This document shows positions 59,859 through 64,000 of a stretch of 64,000 bases of DNA, one piece after another (position 1 is the first letter of the stretch; the number at the start of each line of letters is the position of its first letter). The position numbers and the translations under genes are program-made. Below the pieces are notes generated by a model. The model had not been told where the DNA came from. It saw only the letters and a program-made list of their open reading frames with translations, and did not search any database. Source of the stretch: Lysobacterales bacterium (lineage in GTDB: Bacteria > Pseudomonadota > Gammaproteobacteria > Xanthomonadales > SZUA-38); NCBI GenBank assembly GCA_028285525.1, contig JANQOZ010000103.1, positions 1 through 64,000 on the forward strand. Direction: 5' to 3'.

Positions 59859-60046
59859 GAATCAATCACCAAACGTCTTATATATCCTGAAGCACGAGCG
59901 AGTGGCTTCGGCAGATTTCATTGGTCAACCTATCCAGCAAGAGAACATAGCGCTGTCTGCTGATGTTGCGGACGTGATGTCTAAACTCTTTAATGGCGCT
60001 TCGGTTGCATGAGATTATCACCGCCGAATGCGATGCATCCCGGCGT

Positions 60047-61624
60047 TTACGCCGAGGTAAGAAGCCGAGGCGTCACTTCAACACGGATTATTGTCTCATC
60101 CGTACCAATCTCCACAATCGCATCTTTCTCCGGAAGCGTGAGTAAAGAAGGCGTGGCGACTAGTTTTCCTGAATCGATCTCGCTAATTCGAAATTCGATG
60201 AGAATCTGGTCACCTTCCAGGATCGTGGGTTTAACATTGACTTCGAAACCAGCCTGGCGGACGCCAAACCAGTTCTTGTTGACGAGCAGTAAATCGGGAC
60301 GCTGCATTTCGATATCGTCGATTCTTACCAAGAGATCCGCGGAAACTCTCGGCAGGGACAGATCATCGGGAGCAGGTTTCATATGCCCCATAATTAACGC
60401 GACGCCCAGCCATGTCCGGTTGTCGGGCTCAAGTAACTCTTTGGCGGCTAGCAAAAGGTTTTCACCTTCTCTGGCAACACCAAATCGGTCACCAAAATCA
60501 GGGTTGGCGTTGAGAAGCGCATTAACACCGTCCATCCAATTCTCCGTTGTACCGACAATCGTTACGGTGATCCTATGGTGATTAATCTCAGGATGGGCGA
60601 GCACGTGGAGCCGACCGAGGCTCGCTAGCATCTGAATCGCGGCGCCATAGTGAGCGTTGTCAAGACGAAGCTCGTAACTACCGTCATCCGCGATTGAAAG
60701 CGAAGTGCTCGCTGATTGCCCCAACGGCGACGGTTGCCTTTCCTCAGCCTGCAAAACCACTGAGATTAGTAGGGCCAGCGCCGCTCCGATCACCGCAAGA
60801 TGTCGGGCCGTGAGTCTGGGGTCGGACGCCAGGTGTTCGATTCGGCCCACAATGGCTTTCCGACCGGCAATGGCAGACGCACCGAACGCGTTTTGGGTCG
60901 GTAAAAACTGTGCTAGCTGGGTGACCTGTCGCAGGTAGTGGCCCGTCGCCAATTTGGTGGCGCTCGCCTCATCGCAGGACATTTCGAGCCGCGTCCTGGC
61001 CAGGTTAGCCAGAATCCAAACCAGCGGGTTCCACCACAGCGCATGACGGACCATTTCTATCGCGAGAACCCAAATATTATCCAGCCGCCTTGCATGGGTC
61101 AGTTCATGGGCCAGGACTGACTCAACTTCGGTTCTCGCCAGGAGCTCCTCGCCGATCCAGACAGTTGGCCGAAAAAGCCCTGATGTCATCGCTATCCGAC
61201 CAGGTACGACCCTGATTCGACTGGCGGACACCGCGAATGACCGTGGCAAATCCTCGATGGCTACTGGCCGGCTTTGCATATGCAGACGCCGCACCAGAAT
61301 CAAGCTCTGCCAACCTCTAAAGCACAGAACCAGAAGTCCGATGAACGCTGACGACAGCAGCGCGATAGCCCAGAAGTCGACTTCACTAGTCGCTTTTACT
61401 GGCACCGTGGATTCTAGTAGCGCTGGACCGATGGGCACGATGTCGTAGTCTGTGACCATCTGTGGCGCCTCAGTCACAACAATTGGCTGTAGCGGGAGAC
61501 ACCAGCAAGCAAGAGCCCCACAAGCAGCGAAAAATCCAATCTGCGCTGGCGCGTTTTTCAGCAGCCTGACTACCAGCAGAGTGATTAAGCTGATCGAGCA
61601 GTTCAACGTGAGCCAGGCAATCAT
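60047..61624 (-). CDS. M56/BlaR1-family metallopeptidase fused to a secretin-like C-terminus
   Basis: A 525-residue protein. The N-terminal half is a BlaR1/MecR1-type M56 membrane peptidase: helices at 1-20, 30-50 and 85-105, then VWIGEELLARTEVESVLAHE followed by the zinc motif HELTH and a downstream acidic EMSCDEA that could supply the third ligand. A last helix at about 275-295 (HLAVIGAALALLISVVLQAE) leads outside. Instead of a penicillin-binding domain, the C-terminal part resembles secretin N and beta domains: YELRLDNAHYGAAIQMLASL, AHPEINHHRITVTI, WMDGVNALLNAN, then VNVKPTILEGDQILIEFRIS and KLVATPSLLTLPEKDAIVEI. It overlaps blaI by 4 bp. Confidence 0.82.
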   Translation of the reverse strand: MIAWLTLNCSISLITLLVVRLLKNAPAQIGFFAACGALACWCLPLQPIVVTEAPQMVTDYDIVPIGPALLESTVPVKATSEVDFWAIALLSSAFIGLLVLCFRGWQSLILVRRLHMQSRPVAIEDLPRSFAVSASRIRVVPGRIAMTSGLFRPTVWIGEELLARTEVESVLAHELTHARRLDNIWVLAIEMVRHALWWNPLVWILANLARTRLEMSCDEASATKLATGHYLRQVTQLAQFLPTQNAFGASAIAGRKAIVGRIEHLASDPRLTARHLAVIGAALALLISVVLQAEERQPSPLGQSASTSLSIADDGSYELRLDNAHYGAAIQMLASLGRLHVLAHPEINHHRITVTIVGTTENWMDGVNALLNANPDFGDRFGVAREGENLLLAAKELLEPDNRTWLGVALIMGHMKPAPDDLSLPRVSADLLVRIDDIEMQRPDLLLVNKNWFGVRQAGFEVNVKPTILEGDQILIEFRISEIDSGKLVATPSLLTLPEKDAIVEIGTDETIIRVEVTPRLLTSA

Positions 61625-61998
61625 TTGCTTCGCCTCTCTTGGGCTTCGCTAACCATTCTCTGGATCTCGGCGATTTCTTCCCGCGAGAGTTCAGTGTCCT
61701 CCATGAGATAGGAAAAAAGCGTCGACCGATCAGCACCAAAGACCCGTTCAACAAAACTCTTCAGCATCGGACGCCGAACGCTATCCTGATCCACAGCCGC
61801 GGCATAAATGATGGTCCGCCCATGCTGCTCCACCCGAGAGAGCGCGCCCTTACCCTCCAGTCGGTCGACGATCGTCTTGACGGTAGAGTAGGTAACGTCG
61901 CGAGTACGACGAACCTGTTCATGAACCTTTGGAACCGAAAGCTCTCCGAATTTCCAAAAGATCTGCAGTACCTCAAGCTCAAACTCAGAAAGTGTCAT
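61621..61998 (-). CDS. blaI: BlaI/MecI/CopY-family transcriptional repressor
   Basis: A 125-residue winged-helix repressor with a strong SD (AAGGAGG, 5 nt). Typical motifs: LSEFELEVLQIFWKFGELSV, PKVHEQVRRTRDVTYSTVKT (recognition helix), IVDRLEGKGALSRVEQHGRT and the dimerisation/cleavage region MLKSFVERVFGADRSTLFSY. In BlaR1/BlaI systems the peptidase cuts or triggers cutting of the repressor to release target genes. It is encoded upstream of and overlaps the M56 gene. An operator-like TACAATTGTA lies on its own promoter, so autorepression is likely. Confidence 0.93.
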   Translation of the reverse strand: MTLSEFELEVLQIFWKFGELSVPKVHEQVRRTRDVTYSTVKTIVDRLEGKGALSRVEQHGRTIIYAAAVDQDSVRRPMLKSFVERVFGADRSTLFSYLMEDTELSREEIAEIQRMVSEAQERRSK

Positions 61999-62013
61999 AC
62001 CGGCCTCCTTTCT

Positions 62014-62046
62014 CTACAATTGTAGATTAACCTCTACGTCTGTCAA
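62014..62046 (-). promoter_or_regulatory. blaI promoter with BlaI-type operator over the -10
   Basis: On the minus strand TTGACA (62041-62046) is followed after 16 nt by TACAAT (62019-62024), a near-consensus sigma-70 promoter. The -10 is part of the 12-bp palindrome CTACAATTGTAG (62014-62025), which contains TACA-N2-TGTA, the core of BlaI/MecI operators. The palindrome ends 16 nt before the ATG. A weaker inverted repeat CTCTA...TAGAG (62032-62053) lies around the -35. The divergent gene at 62086 could share this control. Confidence 0.75.
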
Positions 62047-62085
62047 TATAGAGTTCTTTTCTTGTTCTCTGACACACGAATTTTT

Positions 62086-62802
62086 ATGGAATATTGGATG
62101 TCCAAACACCCAGGAATCGAAGGGAGCATCCCCATTCACACCTTTTGCCTGGCATTTATCCTCGCCATTTCCTCAGAGGGGTTTGAGCGCAAATATGTTT
62201 TTGGTGGCGAACTGACAGCGCGCCAGGAAGCAGACGTACTAGAACTTGCGCGACTTGCCGGCGTGAACTCGGTTGCAGAGATTCAGACCTACTATCTGAG
62301 GCGCGATGGGGTTGGCATTGTCGCGAAAGAAAAAGAGTCAGTGACCGGGAGGCGAGTCAGGTACCGCGTAGTGCGAATGGTCGAGAAGAAGTGGACGACC
62401 GGCTGGCCTTTTTTTCCAGCACCGGACACTCTTCGGGTTGGGGAATTCTTGCTGCAGTCGGTAAACCATCAGGATTTAACGACGGTCTTCGTTGGCGGGT
62501 CAGAATTCAGAATCGCCCTGGATGAATCAGTGACACCAGATCAAGCCGAGGTGCTGATCGAGAAACTTCAAGATCGTGCGTTCGAACTCGGGCCGCAAGT
62601 GGACCGACGAATGCTGCAGGGGCCTCCGATGGGTGCTCCGTTGGCTATCTTCGCCGTAGACGCTCCCCTCTTTCCTGACCTCGCTTTGGGCGTAACATTT
62701 GAACGAACTGAGTCGTCCGGACAAAGACAAACTAGGACCTTTTTTGTACCCAAATTTCGCGGGCCACTTCGCGTCTTGAAAGTGGTAATAACGAGTGAGT
62801 AG
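62086..62802 (+). CDS. Hypothetical protein with N-terminal hydrophobic segment
   Basis: About 238 residues from ATG 62086 (alternatively ATG 62098 with GGA 7 nt upstream). A hydrophobic stretch (IPIHTFCLAFILAISSEGFE) may be a signal peptide or anchor. The rest has alternating beta/alpha character (LTARQEADVLELARLAGVNS, TDQAEVLIEKLQ-like helix, VTFERTESSGQRQTRTFFV). No family recognised. It is divergent from blaI over 88 bp, so it may be a BlaI target. Its stop overlaps the next gene by 8 bp. Confidence 0.6.
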   Translation: MEYWMSKHPGIEGSIPIHTFCLAFILAISSEGFERKYVFGGELTARQEADVLELARLAGVNSVAEIQTYYLRRDGVGIVAKEKESVTGRRVRYRVVRMVEKKWTTGWPFFPAPDTLRVGEFLLQSVNHQDLTTVFVGGSEFRIALDESVTPDQAEVLIEKLQDRAFELGPQVDRRMLQGPPMGAPLAIFAVDAPLFPDLALGVTFERTESSGQRQTRTFFVPKFRGPLRVLKVVITSE

Positions 62803-63169
62803 CTCTTTCCGAAGTGGCCTCGGTGGATCCGTTGTCACGCTGCTCCTGCTCGCGCCGAGTGCCTGGGCGGTATGCCTCAATGTCCCGTCCCCGCATGATT
62901 CGTCACTGAGCTTTGACGGCAAGAACCCAAGACACTGTTCGGCTAACTCGGACTGCATCGTTCTTGGCTGTTTCCAGAGTTACAACCGCAAAATCATTCC
63001 GCATTTAGCTAACCAATCCGGCGTGCCCTACATCGTTAACTGCTCAAAGAAAGACTTTTCCGAAGATGGCGAATGCCGATTCAGCTCTCGTTGCAAAGAT
63101 TCAATGTGCGTAACTGTCCGGCCAGATGGAACGGAGCTTTTCTCTTACAGAACCAAGAAGCAAAATTGA
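62795..63169 (+). CDS. Small secreted cysteine-containing hypothetical protein
   Basis: A 124-residue protein starting at GTG 62795 inside the end of the preceding gene. A signal peptide (SGLGGSVVTLLLLAPSAWA) ends at AWA-V. The mature part has eight cysteines (CLN, HCS, DCIVLGC, NCSK, ECRFSSRC, MC), compatible with disulfides, but the spacing does not match the ten-cysteine pair near 1-2 kb. The function is unknown. Operon-like overlap with the upstream gene suggests a shared role. Confidence 0.6.
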   Translation: MSSSFRSGLGGSVVTLLLLAPSAWAVCLNVPSPHDSSLSFDGKNPRHCSANSDCIVLGCFQSYNRKIIPHLANQSGVPYIVNCSKKDFSEDGECRFSSRCKDSMCVTVRPDGTELFSYRTKKQN

Positions 63170-63251
63170 GGTTCAAAAGAGCGTATGACCGGTCTCTAAC
63201 GAAAGGTAGTAATCAGATTTCACTCTACTCCCTTGTTCAAGATTGACCGAT

Positions 63252-64000
63252 CTAATCAAGGATCGCATACGCCAACTCCGTTGCTTCTTCGATTTCTTCA
63301 TCCGAAAGGTCCCAAACGATCCAGCGCATTCTTCCTCTGGCATCCTCCGAGACCCCCTCAGTTCCAATGATTTCAGCGGCCTTTGCGTAGGCGTAGGCTT
63401 TGACAGCATCTTTGGGGAAGACATCGCCAATTTGGAGCATCCGGGCCATTAGCAAAAGCCCCTGAGGATGGTCGGAAGCAAGCAGTTGCCGCGCATAGTT
63501 CGCCGCGTTCCTTTGGAACACCGCGATCAGTTCTGGGTGACGAAAAACCAGATCTGCGTCATAGCCGGCAATCAGATCTCTTGCACGATAATGATAGAGC
63601 CTTTGTGCCCCCATGTGCCCAAGATCGGCTGCGTTCGTAATCCACTCTAGTGCCGCCGAATCCGCATCAAAATCCGCTCCGAGCTGGCGACAGAGTCGAT
63701 ACGATTGCATGAGGGAATCAAGGGATTGTTCGTATTGATCGACATCGATTGGCCTTGATTGATTTTCACTTCGCTGGACAACCGCTTCAATTTGCGCAAG
63801 TCGATTTTGAACATCCCAGTCCGTTCGCGGAGACTTGCGACAATAGTCGAAGAAAAAGTAAAGCCACATGGCGGCTTCAGGGTCTCCGGCTAATGCTTGC
63901 GCCTTTAGTTTTGAGAAATCAGCGGGATCTGCACTTTTGATCACCTCAGCCTGCGCAGCAGCCCAGGAGTCGATCCCGGTAGTTTCGTCAAGAACAACTT
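63252..64000 (-). CDS. SEL1/TPR-like repeat protein, 5' end cut by the window edge
   Basis: Open on the minus strand from the right edge (VVLDETTGIDSWAAAQAEVI is in frame) to a stop at 63252, so about 249 residues are seen and the start is outside. An internal GTG at 63944 is probably not the real start. Helical repeats with SEL1-like small/aromatic patterns occur: KLKAQALAGDPEAAMWLYFF, ALEWITNAADLGHMGAQRLY, GLLLMARMLQIGDVFPKDAV followed by KAYAYAKAAEI. The C-terminus is acidic (SDEEIEEATELAYAILD). It may be a distant relative of the SEL1 protein at 25559. Confidence 0.65.
   Translation of the reverse strand, partial: VVLDETTGIDSWAAAQAEVIKSADPADFSKLKAQALAGDPEAAMWLYFFFDYCRKSPRTDWDVQNRLAQIEAVVQRSENQSRPIDVDQYEQSLDSLMQSYRLCRQLGADFDADSAALEWITNAADLGHMGAQRLYHYRARDLIAGYDADLVFRHPELIAVFQRNAANYARQLLASDHPQGLLLMARMLQIGDVFPKDAVKAYAYAKAAEIIGTEGVSEDARGRMRWIVWDLSDEEIEEATELAYAILD

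Noticed and set aside
59797-60012. 71-codon plus-strand frame between the unknown gene and the M56 gene
   Set aside because: No SD or homology and partly antisense to a better gene; the 188-bp gap 59859-60046 holds nothing I can support.

Overview
The window is a stretch of high-GC bacterial chromosome, probably from a gammaproteobacterium related to Xanthomonadales/Lysobacterales. The evidence for this is the rsmD-coaD-yfhL-type ferredoxin order, the ftsY, mutY-yggX and IbpA-like genes, an outer-membrane TonB receptor, and a secreted protein ending in the DGFE-type tail often seen in that group. The placement is an inference; no rRNA or housekeeping phylogenetic marker was compared. I found no transposase, integrase, phage gene or CRISPR array.

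Layout. 1-5.2 kb: the tail of a redoxin, a Crp/Fnr regulator, two tandem secreted 10-cysteine paralogues, and an operon of ECF sigma factor, membrane anti-sigma candidate and secreted HEAT-repeat protein. 5.2-9 kb: Tat-exported MsrB, two small genes, a 450-bp gene-free stretch with a DnaA-box cluster, an IbpA-like heat-shock gene with a sigma-32-like promoter and a ROSE-like RNA thermometer, and an Fpg/Nei glycosylase. 9-17.3 kb: a VWA protein, a MscS-type channel, a DUF1838 protein, bioA and a TonB receptor. 17.5-24.2 kb: a three-domain PII-like protein coupled to a duplicated DUF1538 membrane protein, then a retropepsin-like protease / inactive transglutaminase-7TM / RimK-like ligase set. 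24.2-30.4 kb: an Ada-like protein without the N-terminal metal domain, a SEL1 protein, an OmpA-type lipoprotein, a second VWA protein and an ABC exporter.

30.4-46.4 kb: a LytS/LytTR two-component pair, an RND pump with adaptor, a GGDEF-EAL protein with a degenerate receiver, an MFS-Rieske oxygenase pair, a PP2C phosphatase, a small cytochrome c, a DPP IV-type peptidase and a PLP decarboxylase. 46.4-57.9 kb: a secreted DGFE-tailed protein, a Ser/Thr kinase divergent from an ECF sigma factor, a PNPOx-like protein, the operon rsmD-coaD-ferredoxin-ggt, then ftsY, mutY-yggX and an exported F420-reductase-like protein.

58.07 kb: a tRNA-Phe gene. Beyond it the sequence is visibly more AT-rich and holds mostly unrecognised genes around a BlaI repressor and an M56 peptidase fused to a secretin-like C-terminus. 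The blaI promoter carries a BlaI-type operator on its -10. This end looks like an accessory region abutting a tRNA gene, although no integrase or repeat was seen. The last gene runs off the window.

Recurring themes are envelope stress sensing and signalling: two ECF systems, a Ser/Thr kinase and phosphatase, a two-component system, c-di-GMP turnover and BlaI/M56. There are also many secreted proteins of unknown role.
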